Below are positions 1-9,661 of a DNA stretch of 64,000 nucleotides, piece after piece. This stretch comes from Euclidia mi (lineage: Eukaryota > Arthropoda > Insecta > Lepidoptera > Erebidae). Each line of letters starts with the position of its first letter. Position 1 is the first letter of the stretch. The stretch is from the NCBI GenBank assembly GCA_944739405.2, contig OX123200.2, positions 10,990,761 through 11,054,760 on the forward strand. The letters are read 5' to 3'. A program made the translations under genes and the position numbers. A model generated the notes under the pieces. It did no database searches. It had not been told where the DNA came from and was given only the letters and a program-made list of their open reading frames with translations.

Positions 1-105
1 ACCTATCGAATCCAGAAGGGGTCACGAGGTGCACCGAAGATAGTTCATGTGGGCCGCTTGGCTCGTTACTATGGGTCCAACGATGTTCGAGACGAACACG
101 TTTAA
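1..105 (+). pseudogene. 3' end of gypsy-type pol (integrase C-terminus), cut by window edge
   Basis: The reading frame is open from base 1 to a TAA at 103-105. The first 20 or so codons are nearly identical to the end of the Gag-integrase ORF at 26058-28334, including the stretch RIQKGSRGAPKIVH. They match the C-terminal chromatin-side tail of Ty3/gypsy integrases. This copy runs about 14 codons past the point where the internal element stops. The LTR at 117-536 follows after a purine-rich stretch (aagagggagacag), which fits the polypurine tract. The rest of the element lies outside the window, so I cannot say whether it is intact. Confidence 0.8.
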
Positions 106-116
106 GAGGGAGACAG

Positions 117-536
117 TGTTACGAATGGCGATAATTGAAAATAACGCCATCTATCGGTGAATGAGAGAACTAGAAGAGATTAGATGTATTGGTGGTTTAA
201 AACTATTTCATCTATCCTCTAACAGATGGCGTTGCTGTTAATACTAGAACAATTACGCAAGTCTCGAACACGTTACACGTTACCAGAAATTTCGTGAAAC
301 GTCTCGAACAGACTAGTTATGTGTTCCGGCCGGTATAAATACCGCTCGGACGGGAGAGTAAAGACAGTTCAATTCTAAGAAGAAAGCGATCAACAAGCGA
401 AGGGAAGTAAGTCGGAAGTGTTTAGTGGTGTTTCTAGTAGTGTTTTCAGTGTGTATAAGTGTTGTTGTGTGTTAAATAAAGTACAGTTTAAGTGGCATAG
501 TGATTTTAATTTATCGCCGAACCCCAGCTCGTAACA
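117..536 (+). mobile_element. 3' LTR of a Ty3/gypsy-type retrotransposon
   Basis: The sequence starts TGTTAC and ends GTAACA, and it aligns along its length with the paired LTRs at 25617-26029 and 28390-28802. It carries a block of about 20 bases near its 5' end that those LTRs lack, so it belongs to a related subfamily. A TATA-like box (gtataaat) lies at 333-340 and AATAAA at 475-480, as expected for an LTR promoter and polyadenylation signal. A decamer agatggcgtt lies at 224-233. The partner 5' LTR would be left of the window. Confidence 0.88.
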
Positions 537-1065
537 ATACTTACTAAAAATATAAGCTTTAGTATTACTGAAATTCATCATCGACCTATAATACAACATT
601 AAATTAATATGTTCCTGGAAGTATGACACTTGGACACAATTTTAACCCTCCTGTACTCCCCTTATCAAATTTGACACCACGCTAAACCAGCAAACGCGTA
701 TAAAACGAAAACAGTGCGGCAACAATTTATTCACAATAACATTCCCGCGGTATTAAATCGCCTTGTTTTAAGAAAATATTCTTTCATACATATCCTTGTT
801 ACGTGAACAAAATCCATTTCGTATCCAACATAATATTTAATGCCTCCGCACAACGACACACACCTTGACAACAACATAAGAAAATCCTTACAACACCATT
901 TATGAAAACGCTTTACACTGCCTGTTAGATAAAAACAGACGCATTAGAGCCTTAAAGAAAAAGATCAATATATATCGTGCGTGTCTATATTATCGCGATG
1001 CGTGTTACTTAATTAGTAGATGTCACGGAACCGCGTAATAAGCTCGGTTGCCGCCAAAATCCTAA
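537..1065. other. unassigned AT-rich sequence
   Basis: No coding potential or repeat signature was recognised. The only sizeable open frame crosses the LTR border on the minus strand and has no recognisable similarity. Confidence 0.5.
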
Positions 1066-1370
1066 GGGCGGTTTCAGATTAGCGTATTTTTCTGCGCGTA
1101 TACGGTCGTTTCAGCATACGCGCTTACACGCGCGCTACATTACGCGTTTCAAAAAACCAGACACACGTAAACGGGCGTGTTCGCTCGAAATGGCAGTGAC
1201 GTCTTGTCATTGTGAACATGGATTCTGACGGCTCGTGGTTATACGAGCTTAGAAGCGCGTCAACGCTCGTACGAGTTGCGCGTGTGCCAAAAGGCGCGCC
1301 TATACGCGCCTATATGCACTTCCTAAAACGAACTTATACGCGCGTATAAAACGCTAATCTGAAACCGCTC
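1066..1370. mobile_element. MITE with about 20 bp terminal inverted repeats
   Basis: The left end gggcggtttcagattagcgt pairs with the complement of the right end, which reads gagcggtttcagattagcgt on the other strand; one base differs in 20. The 305 bp interior is unusually rich in CpG and in the alternating motif cgcgtat. No transposase is present. No clear target duplication could be fixed (left flank taa, right flank aaa), so the superfamily is unassigned; a PIF/Harbinger origin is possible. Confidence 0.75.
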
Positions 1371-1780
1371 AAAACAATAATGGAATTAGCTGCATGGCAA
1401 AGCCGTTTAATATGGGCAAAGATAATATCTGACATTTAAGCTAAGGCTTTTGCGCAACATTGGAAAATTTAATAAACTGTCAAAATTTATGTAAATTTAT
1501 TGTTCGTGGCGTAATCGTGTTATGCCTTATACACGAAGGCTTATTGGATTTATCATACAAAATAGCGTAGATAATTCGTACAATTTACTAACACTGAAAG
1601 TCCTGCTTGTGTGACGTGGAAGTTAAGAAGCTTAAATTATAGCTTTGTTAGACAGATAACTTACGTGGCATTCGAATTATGGTAAATACGTACCTACAAG
1701 CTATAGTAAACCCCACACATAAGAAAAAGGAAGCCGGAGTTCCAAGTCCGGGCGCCAAATCACTCTTCTTTGACTATATA
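1371..1780. other. unassigned noncoding sequence
   Basis: I see no gene, RNA or repeat end in this stretch. Confidence 0.5.
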
Positions 1781-1896
1781 CAGGGTGTCACAAGACCCAT
1801 CACCAAGCCGAAGTCTACTCGTTGTGGACATCATGTCAAGTAATACTAACTAAAAATAATTCCTGGGACACGACTTTTTTTTTAAGTTTTCACATT

Positions 1897-3205
1897 GAAA
1901 TTAAACTACAGTTTACGGATTTTATCGCGTTATATTGGTTTCACTGGTTACTAAGTTATTAAACCGAATGATCTAGAAACTACATTTTTATTACTAGCCG
2001 ACGTTTCGAATTCTTTACAGGATTCATGTTCACGGCAGACTGAGGTGGTATTTGTCTTTGTCTTGAATTTAAAAGTTATCTCAAAGTACCCGAACATTTT
2101 TCAACTATTGGTGTTACTATCTACGCAGAATGTGCTCGCTGTGTCTTGATGTCTTCTAGTGACTTTGTCCTTCTTGGGTTTCATTAGCCTGATAACAGGG
2201 TCCCAAGCTGGAGGAACATTCCAACCATCTTCCCTATTGAAATTATGATGTTTTTTAATTTCAATAGCTTCTCGTATCATTCTTGGAATAAAGCGGTGTT
2301 CTTTTGCGAGTATCTGTGGTTTATCAAATCGCAGGTAATGGTTGGTTCCTTGTTCTACATGTTCACACACAGCAGACTTCGTCGAGCGTTTGTGTTTAAT
2401 GTCAGCTATATGTTCCTTTAGTCGAATGCCTATGCTTCTCTTGGTTTGTCCAATGTATGAGAGCCCACACTCACAGTCTATCTTGTAAACCCCGGCCTCT
2501 TGTAAGGGTAACTGACTCTTGACAGATGGTAATAATTGGCTTATCTTCGTTGGCGGCTTGTAGAAAGTTTTGATTGAAGCTCGCTTCAAGATGTAGCCAA
2601 TCTTGTCGGTCACGCCTTTGATGTATGGGAGGACAGCAGGTTGTCTCTCAACTGTGGCTGGCTTGTTCTTCGGGGATCTGTGACGTTGGCGCGGCGGTCG
2701 GAGCTTGTTGTCTTGCAGAACTTGCTTGACATGTTGAAGCTCGGCGTCCAGGTGTTTCTTGTCACAGATCCCCCGGGCTCTCTGAAACAAAGACATGCCT
2801 ACAGTAGCTAACTGTTTAGGATGGTGGTGAGATTCACCGTTTAAGTACCTATTTGTATGTGTCTTTTTCCTATACACAGTGTGGCTCAAAGAGTTGATTT
2901 TGTTCCTGATAACAAGTACATCTAAGAAAGCTAAAGAATTGTTTGCCTCTAATTCCATTGTAAATTTTATCTAGTTGTGAATAGAATTAAGATGGTCTAG
3001 GAATACATTAACACTATCTGTTGGTAAAATTGTAAAAGTGTCATCTACATACCGCTTGTAGAACCTCGGTGTGATGGTGGCAGTCTGCAGGGCTTGCGCC
3101 TCGAAGTCCTCCATGAAGATGTCAGCAACAACAATATAACGCGATAAAATCCGTAAACTGTAGTTTAATTTCAATGTGTAACATTCGCGTAAACCCAAGA
3201 AAATA
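1897..3205 (-). mobile_element. Penelope-like retroelement, 5'-truncated, with inverted pseudo-LTR
   Basis: The element lies between 15 bp target duplications and carries a reverse transcriptase remnant followed by a GIY-YIG endonuclease, the diagnostic pair for Penelope-like elements. About 40 bases at its left edge (1897-1936) return as a reverse complement at 3135-3174. The coding sequence is cut just upstream of the ADIFMED stretch, where it meets that inverted copy. Penelope-like elements are known to carry terminal repeats in direct or inverted order, so this is a typical partial copy. Confidence 0.85.
2101..3134 (-). pseudogene. Penelope RT (C-terminal part) plus GIY-YIG endonuclease, one nonsense codon
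   Basis: Read on the minus strand, the frame begins in the middle of the reverse transcriptase. ADIFMEDFE precedes the catalytic YVDD motif, then comes the thumb region. A TAG at 2971-2973 interrupts the frame right after LDHLNSIHN, and the same frame continues at once with IKFTMELE, so this is a point nonsense mutation and not a frameshift. The downstream part (about 285 residues) has a linker, then GVYKI, a CECG pair, YIGQTKRS with its arginine, and the downstream glutamates of a GIY-YIG nuclease at about residues 155-235. The RT fingers and most of the palm are missing. Such proteins normally nick target DNA and prime reverse transcription there; this copy cannot do so alone. Confidence 0.85.
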
Positions 3206-3274
3206 TTAAGTTTTCACATTTTTTAAACCGCAATTAAAAGCGCGCGCGTGCAATGCTCGAAATACCTACTTATC

Positions 3275-3345
3275 TATGTAATGGGAAGAGGCCCGTACCC
3301 AGCAGTGGGACAGTATAAAGGGCTGATGATCATGATGATCAATAC
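3275..3345 (+). repeat. 3' tail fragment of a lepidopteran SINE (family C)
   Basis: The stretch contains gaggcccgtacccagcagtg followed by a gatgat-type tail. The same tail ends the fuller copy at 53503-53761. Only the last 70 or so bases are present. Confidence 0.6.
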
Positions 3346-3684
3346 CAAAAAAAAATAACAGGTCATGAGAATTGAAATTATAAGTGATATTTAAGTTACA
3401 TGCACGCAAATCATTTGGATACATCGTAATCTTGATACGACTTTTGTTATTGTTTACTGTTTCCACAACTGTTTACATTAACGAAAGGAGTGAAGAAAAA
3501 ATACAAAAATGGGTAATCAGAAACTCATTTAGCTGAGGCTTCTATTGGAACAGATATTCGGTAAACCAACTTACATACACATTACACTCAGACACAGAAC
3601 AAATTATCGTGCTTGTTGAAGAGCTGATCGCAGATTCAAACACAAAACCCCCTGGTTTTGATGCTCCGCGTCCAATGTACGTAA

Positions 3685-3950
3685 AACTAAATATATTCAG
3701 AACCGGACACGGATGATCCATCATCATCTTCACAAATGGGGGCTCAGAGAGTCGCCATCCTGCGAGTGCGGAGAGCCCAACCAAACTCTAGCCCACGTCG
3801 TGAATGATTGTCCGCTCCACCGCTTCCCTGGCGGTATGTCCTAGTTGCACCAGCTCTCTGCAGCGGCCAAAGACTGGCTTATAAACCTAAAAATAGACGT
3901 ATAGGATACAGCTCAAAGAATGCCATACGAAATGATGATGATCTTGGGAA
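3685..3950 (+). pseudogene. 3' terminal remnant of a non-LTR retrotransposon
   Basis: One frame reads LHKWGLRESPSCECGEPNQ and continues with TLAHVVNDCPLHRFPGG before a stop. This Cys-X-Cys...His...Cys pattern is the terminal zinc-binding region of Jockey-like non-LTR polyproteins. An NIFRTGHG segment just upstream is in another frame, so there is at least one frameshift. The remnant ends near gaaatgatgatgat, a tail typical of these elements in Lepidoptera. Everything upstream is missing, as expected from 5' truncation. Confidence 0.75.
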
Positions 3951-4133
3951 CAAACCATCGTGCTTGTCACACAAAAAATTTCTTTAGATCTGCATTGAAT
4001 CAGAGAAGGTCAATAAATACTAGGCTTAGCAGGCCAGGTAACACGTATATACATGTACAAGAACAAGCTAAGATTGGTTATTAAAATAAGACCAATAACT
4101 TCCCTTAGTATAACGATTAATTATATATGATAA

Positions 4134-4347
4134 CTAGATGATGCCCGCGGTTACACCTGCGTTATTTAAGCCTACTGCTCCGCTCCCGTGGCTCATAGCG
4201 TGATGTTATATAGCATATAGCCTTCCTAGATAAATGATCTATCTAACGCAAAGAATTTTTCAAATCGGACCAGTCTTGCCTGAGATTAGCGCGTTCAACC
4301 ATACAAACAAACGAAAAAAATCTTCAGGTTTATACATTCGTATAAGA
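4134..4347 (-). mobile_element. short non-autonomous Helitron
   Basis: On the minus strand the element starts TCTTATACGAATGTATAAAC and ends in CTAG followed by T, with A before the start, as expected for Helitron insertion between A and T. The body shares the cgctaatctcagg and gctataggctat blocks with the larger Helitron at 4800-8259. No Rep/helicase coding is present. Confidence 0.75.
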
Positions 4348-4499
4348 TTCTTTATACTCAACTAGAACTCGTCCCCGGCTCAACCCACTCAAACTGTACA
4401 TCTAAACTTTCGTGATTATTCACATTATGTATTGGTGCCATAGAAAAATCAATTCCGTAATTTTTGAATTTATGGCATTCATAGAGACAGAACGACTGT

Positions 4500-4749
4500 C
4501 TGCCTCCGTGGTCCAGTGGATAGCGTATGGGACTGCTGATCGGAGGTCCCGGGTTCGATTCCCGGGTCGTGCAAAAGTGTTACTGGGTGTTTCCGAATTC
4601 TCAGTAGCAGCACGGAGTCTGGTGATGTGCCTGGTAACGGCCATAGGCTCGCCCCCTATTATGTGGGACCAAAAATTCATGGTGAAATGTGGGTGTGACA
4701 TTACACCTCTGCCTACCCCTTCGGGGATAAAAGGCCTGAGACTATAAAA
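4500..4749 (+). repeat. tRNA-derived SINE (family A), near full length
   Basis: The head holds a pol III A box (tggtccagtgg) and B box (ggttcgattcc). The shared body follows (aataggctcgccccctatta-type, cctaccccttcgggg), then a short A-rich tail (actataaaaaaaa). The same family occurs at 14916-15181, 15644-15898 and 58111-58358, with fragments at 23608-23745 and 62125-62190. Confidence 0.85.
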
Positions 4750-5019
4750 AAAAGACAAATAATAGAAAATACGAAAGGGGACTTTATTATATAATGCAAC
4801 TAGCTGACCCAGCGAACTCCGTATCGCCTTTTTAAGAGTTTTTATTTAATTCCCTGTTTTCCAAGCCCCTTTTCCAAAGTTACCATTGACTTAGCGCTTA
4901 ATCTCTTATCATTCTAGGGTCTATAAATGATGCAAAAACAAACATAGATTTTAATATAATATTGAATTGCCCATTCCTTAAAATATCGGAGACGATACCC
5001 ATATCGGCTTATAAAAAGT

Positions 5020-5830
5020 CCCGTCCGCCATCTTTGATTTCCTATCCGCCATCTTTGATCACGAAATAGATGTTGTATTTGGATTCACCATCCCTTAAAT
5101 CATCAGAGACGATACCCATATTAATTTTTAAAATTTTGCCCATCCGCCATCTTTGATTTCCCATCCGCCATCTTGAATCACGAAATAGATGTTGTATTTG
5201 GATTCCCCATCCCTTAAAACATCGGAGACGACACCCATATTAATTTAAAAAAAAATCCGTCCGCCATCTTTGATTTCCTATCCGCCATCTTTGATTTCCT
5301 ATCCGCCATCTTTGAACACGAAATAGATGTTGTATTTGGATTCACCATCCCTTAAATCATCAGAGACGATACCCATATTGATTTTTAAAATTTTTCCCAT
5401 CCGCCATTTTTTAACAAATCTCGTCCGCCATCTTTGATTTCCTATCCGCCATCTTTGATCACGAAATAGATGTTGTATTTGGATTCACCTCTCTTAAATC
5501 ATCAGAGACGATACCCATATTGATTTTAAAAAATTTTCCCATCCGCCATTTTTTATTTCCCATCCGCCATCTTGAATCACGAAATAGATGTTGTATTTGG
5601 ATTCCCCATCCCTTATAACGTCGGAAACGATACCAATATTGATTTTTTTTTATTTTCCCATCCGCCATCTTTGATTGCCCATCCGCCATCTTTGATCACG
5701 AAATAGATGTTGTATTTCGATTCTCCACCCCTTAAAATATCGAAGGCGATACCCATATTGATATTTAAAATTTTCACATCCGCCATCTTTGATTTCCCGT
5801 CCGCCATCTTGGATCACTAAATAAATTTCA
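5020..5830. repeat. minisatellite array A, ~120 bp units
   Basis: Each unit contains atccgccatctttgatttcc, then cacgaaatagatgttgtatt, a ccatcccttaaa segment and gagacgatacccatattga. About six units are present, with small indels and substitutions. The CCGCCAT core recurs two or three times per unit. Confidence 0.88.
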
Positions 5831-6384
5831 TATTATTAATCAGCGTCCCGAAAATCTCGAAAACGATACCCATGTAGATTGTATCCTATTCTTTTAGCCT
5901 TTTTTGCCTTTGACCCAACCCTCCCCCTTCTCGTTTGACCATTTTATTATTTTTGTCTGGCCCCTAAAAGTTGTGGCGTAATTTTATATAGCCAGCCTTT
6001 CGAAATAATTGGGCTATCATAGGCAATAACAATTTTTAAAATCCGACTGCTAGTTCCTGAGATTAGCCGACATTATGTTTTAGCCTTTTTAGGCCCCAAA
6101 GGGTCAAAGCGTTATGTTATATAGCCTATAGCCTTTCGGAATAACTGGGCAATCATATACAAAAAGATTTTTTCAGATCCGACAGGTAGTTCCTGAGATT
6201 AGCAGAATTGAAATCCCTTTTTTCCAAGCCCCTTTTCCAAGTTACCATTGACTTAGCGCTTAATCTCTTATCATTGCAGGGTCTATAAATGATGCAAAAA
6301 CAAACATAGATTTTTATATAATATTGAATTGCCCATTCCTTAAAGTATCGTATCCGATATTTATCCATATCGACTTTAAAAAAA

Positions 6385-7770
6385 ATCCCGTCCGCCATCT
6401 TTGATTTCCTATCCGCCATCTTTGATCACGAAATAGATGTTTTATTTGGATTCACCATCCCTTAAATCATCAGAGACGATACCTATATTGATTTTTAAAT
6501 TTTTTCCCATCCTCAATCTTTGATATCCCATCCGCCATCTTGAAACATGAAATAGATGTTGTATTTGGATTCCCCATCCCTTAAAACATCGGAGACGATA
6601 CCCATATTAATTAAAAAAAAAATCCCATCCGCCATCTTTGATCACGAAAAAGATGGTGTTTTTGAATTTCCCATTCCTTAAAATATCGGAGACGATACCT
6701 ATATCGACTTTAAAAAAAATCTCATACGCCATCTTTGATTTCTCATCCGCCATCTTTGATCACGAAATAGATGTTGGATTTGGATTCCCCACCCCTTTAA
6801 ATATTGGAGTTGATACCCATATTGATTTAAAAAAAATCCCATCCGCCATCTTTGATCACGAAATAGATGTTGTATTTGGATTCTCCATCCCTTCAAACAT
6901 CGGAGACGATACCCATACTGATTTAGAAAAAAATCCCATCTTTGATTTCCTATGACGTCCTCTTTGAACGTGCTACTAAAAAGACGATACCCATAATGAT
7001 TTAAAAAAAATCCCATCTTTGATTTCCTATCTACTGATTTAAAAAAAAATCCCATCTTTGATTTCCTATGACGTCCTCTTTGAACGTGCTACTAAAAAGA
7101 CGATACCCATACTGATTGAAAAAAAAATCCCATCTTTGATTTCCTATCCGCCATCTTTGATCACGAAATATATGTTGTATTTAGATTCGCCATCCCTTAA
7201 AACATCTGAGACGATAACCATATTGATTTTTTAAAACTTTCTCATCCGCCATCTTTGATTTCTCATCCACCATCTTTGATCACGAAATAGATGTCGGATT
7301 TGGATTCCCCATCCCTTTAAATATCGGCGACGATACCCATATCGACTTTAAAAAAAAATCCCGTCCGCCATCTTTGATTTCCTATCCACCATCTTTGATC
7401 ACGAAATAGATGTTGTATTTGGATTCACCATCCCTTAAATCATCAGAGACGATACCAATATTGATTTTTTATATTTTTCCCATCCGCCATTTTTGATTTC
7501 CCATCCGCCATCTTGAATCACGAAATAGATGTTGTATTTGGATTCCCCATCCCTTTAAACGTCGGAGACGATACCAATATTGATTTTTTTAAATTTTCCC
7601 ATCCGCCATCTTTGATTGCCCATCCGCCATCTTTGATCACGAAATAGATGTAGTATTCGAACGATTCTCCACCCCTTAAAATATCGAAGGCGATACCCAT
7701 ATTGATATTAAAAATTTTCTCATCCGCCATCTTTGATTTCCCGTCAGCCATCTTGGATCCCTAAATAAAT
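6385..7770. repeat. minisatellite array B, ~120 bp units with a sub-repeat
   Basis: These are the same units as array A, about ten copies. Between 6953 and 7112 a shorter variant occurs twice, in which gacgtcctctttgaacgtgc replaces the usual segment; this shows local re-duplication within the array. Confidence 0.87.
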
Positions 7771-8167
7771 TTCATATTATTAATCAACGTCCCGAAAATC
7801 TCGAAAACGATACCCATATAGATTGTATCCTATTCGTTTAGCCTTTTTTTGCCTTTGATCCAACCCTCCCCTTTCTCGTTTGACCATTTTATTATTTTTG
7901 TCTGGACCCTAAAAGTTGTGGCGTAATTTTATATAGCCTATAGCCTTTCGGAATAATTGGGCTATCATAGGCAATAACAATTTTTAAAATCCGATTGCTA
8001 GTTCCTGAGATTAGCCGACATTATGTTTTAGCCTTTTTCGCATTTTGCCCGGCCCCAAAGGGTCGAAGCGCTATGTTATATAGCCTATAGCCTTCCGGAA
8101 TAACTGGACTATCGTACACAAAAAGAATTTTTCAGATCCGACCGGTAGATCCTGAGATTAGCGCGTT

Positions 8168-8232
8168 CAAACAAACAAACAAACAAACAAACAAACAAAC
8201 AAACAAACAAACAAACAAACAAACAAACAAAC
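8168..8232 (+). repeat. (CAAA)n microsatellite
   Basis: About 16 CAAA units in uninterrupted register lie at the 5' end region of the Helitron. Shorter versions occur in the sibling copies at 4134-4347 and 31140-31792, so this tract expanded here. Confidence 0.92.
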
Positions 8233-8277
8233 TCTTCCGCTTTATTATATTAGTATAGATAGATTACGTAAAGATAA

Positions 8278-8420
8278 TCTTAATATATATAAATCTCCTG
8301 TCACGATGTTTGTTCGCGATGGATTCCTAAACTACTTAACCGATTTTAAATTAAATTGGCACACCGTGAGCAGTCTGGTCCAACTTGAGAGATAGGATAG
8401 CTTAGATCTTTAATTATAGT
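8278..8420 (+). mobile_element. 5' end fragment of a second Helitron family
   Basis: The sequence begins TCTTAATATATATAAATCTC after an A and continues with ggattcctaaactacttaac and a gattttaaattaaa stretch. This is the 5' end pattern of another lepidopteran Helitron family. No 3' CTAG end could be placed, so the right limit is approximate. Confidence 0.55.
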
Positions 8421-8796
8421 CGCAATTTTATTTTATTGCAAATTATTTGTCTATAATTAATTGACAGTCACAATTATCTGTTAACGCCAAAAGATTCTAA
8501 CAGATGTCGATACTTTTTATTTCGTCAAGGATTACATCGAAACCTTACCTGAATAATAAAACATTAAAAAATAAAGATATCGAGTCGACAACATATATCC
8601 GCAAAATTTGGATTGTCGAGTATTTTGTTAAATTGTAATGGTTATATATAATTATGTAGTCTAAGGTTCTGACAGACAAATCACAGTCGCCATATTGGCC
8701 GATCTAGCGAAACGTCACATATATCCACAGAAGACGAACTAAAGCACAGATACCGGATAACACAGTCTTTACTAAGTAGTTTGTATGTGTAAAAAA
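8421..8796. other. unassigned AT-rich sequence
   Basis: It may be the body of the preceding Helitron. I see no coding frame or clear repeat end. Confidence 0.4.
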
Positions 8797-9560
8797 TTAG
8801 AAACCCCAAAATTTAAAAATTTTAGGGGTTTCTAATTTTGCTTGTGCCAACAAAGTGTCCCTATTCACTGAATTGAAGGCGTTTTTCAAGTCAACCTTCA
8901 AAATGACCTCTCCATCACCACTTCCAAGGTACGTAGAAAGGGCATGTATAGCAGCCTCGCAACCCCCTTTGGAACCAAAACCTAGTTGAAGGGGTTGGAA
9001 TTTTTCCGAAAGCTCCCTGCTGTAAAATTTACAGCATATCTTGGCTGCTATACGCCGATATGTGCAACCCACGGCAATGGGACGTACATATGCCACCATC
9101 CCTCTTGTTAAGGGCGCACAAGTTCGCCCCATACAAGATGTCAACGATGGCGTCATCCACATTACCGGAGAGCATAATATTTATTAGCGCAGTCAACTCC
9201 CTCAGAAGTGTATCGCCAGCCACCCCAGCACTGGCACACACAAGGTCTTTCAGGTGCTGGGGCGTCAGTGCATCGAGGCCCCCTGCCGAGCCACTCCGGA
9301 AGGAGCCAACCACTGCTAACACGTCCTTGGCTGTGGTGATCAGATGTTCTGATTCCCTGTCGGGAGCTTCAGGGAAGGAGAGATCATTAATAGGCGCTGG
9401 ATGCTTGCTCTTCAGACCCGCAAGCGTGTCTGGAGAGCAAGGCGCCACCACATCGCTACTGAAAAGGAGTCTAGAAGCGCCCCGTATATCGCCCTCCCTT
9501 AATTTAGATTCTACATATTGATACAGCGACTTCTGCTTGTTAAACGTAAATTTTGAATCT
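8797..9560 (-). pseudogene. non-LTR-type reverse transcriptase fragment, frameshifted
   Basis: On the minus strand one frame covers roughly 9560 down to 9100, with GGLDALTPQHLKDLV and ALNKRDGG. The continuation RPIAVGCTYRR, LGFGSKGGCEAA and VDLKNAFNSV (RT motif A, with its Asp and aromatic residue) lies in a different frame down to about 8797. The frame changes near 9095-9102, so one small indel has broken the gene. The catalytic YxDD box and the C-terminal half are absent. The family is a widespread invertebrate RT type; I do not assign a clade. The right edge meets the start of the duplicated segment at about 9587. Confidence 0.72.
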
Positions 9561-9661
9561 AAAGAGTGTGCCGAAACTCGAAACCGAATAGAAGGTAGAA
9601 GCCAAGCATGCCGACATCTGCCATGAAAATAATAAAGCAATTTGCTATAAGTATTAAAATA

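Larger units (their letters stand above)
1781..3273. mobile_element. Tc1/mariner-type MITE fragment, split by a Penelope element
   Basis: The left piece starts cagggtgtcacaagaccc after tata and matches the reverse complement of the complete MITE at 42267-42642. The match stops at 1896 and resumes at 3206-3220, continuing to about 3273, where it ends in unrelated sequence. The gap is filled by the Penelope element at 1897-3205. The 15-base sequence ttaagttttcacatt occurs at both edges (1882-1896 and 3206-3220) as the target duplication of that later insertion. Confidence 0.85.
4850..8165. repeat. two tandem copies of a 1.4-1.9 kb block inside the Helitron
   Basis: The segment from ccaagccccttttccaa at about 4861 to the agattag end at about 6203 is repeated from about 6220 to 8160. 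The non-satellite ends (gtctataaatgatgcaaaaa near 4919 and 6280; ttttattatttttgtctgg near 5942 and 7887) are nearly identical. The copies differ mainly in the number of satellite units: about 6 in the first and about 10 in the second. Confidence 0.8.
4800..8259 (-). mobile_element. large Helitron with internal minisatellite
   Basis: On the minus strand the element starts TCTATACTAATATAATAAAG (complement of 8240-8259) after an A. It ends GGGTCAGCTAG followed by T (complement of 4800-4810). These are the ends of a common lepidopteran Helitron family. The start is followed by (GTTT)n and an AACGCGCTAATCTCAGG block. There is no Rep/helicase ORF, so it is non-autonomous. The interior is occupied by two tandem copies of a block with ~120 bp minisatellite units. 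The many minus-strand open frames here (5459-5807, 6153-6419, 6699-7055, 7518-7751) read MADGKSKMADG-type repeats and are by-products of the satellite, not genes. Confidence 0.82.

Noticed and set aside
4500..4575. tRNA-like sequences with good A and B boxes (also near 15648, 58117, 63340)
   Set aside because: Each is joined to the same SINE body and A-rich tail and two have direct target duplications, so they are SINE heads, not tRNA genes.
4412..4758. Overlapping ~110-codon frames on both strands
   Set aside because: They lie on a SINE, and the same translation appears in other SINE copies.
5459..7751. Several minus-strand open frames reading MADGKSKMADG
   Set aside because: They are translations of the minisatellite and have no start, codon or domain support.
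5020..7770. Regularly spaced repeats that could look like a CRISPR array
   Set aside because: Units are ~120 bp, diverged, without unique spacers, inside a Helitron of an animal genome.
9060..9521. 153-codon + strand frame
   Set aside because: It is antisense to the RT fragment at 8797-9560, whose motifs are on the minus strand.
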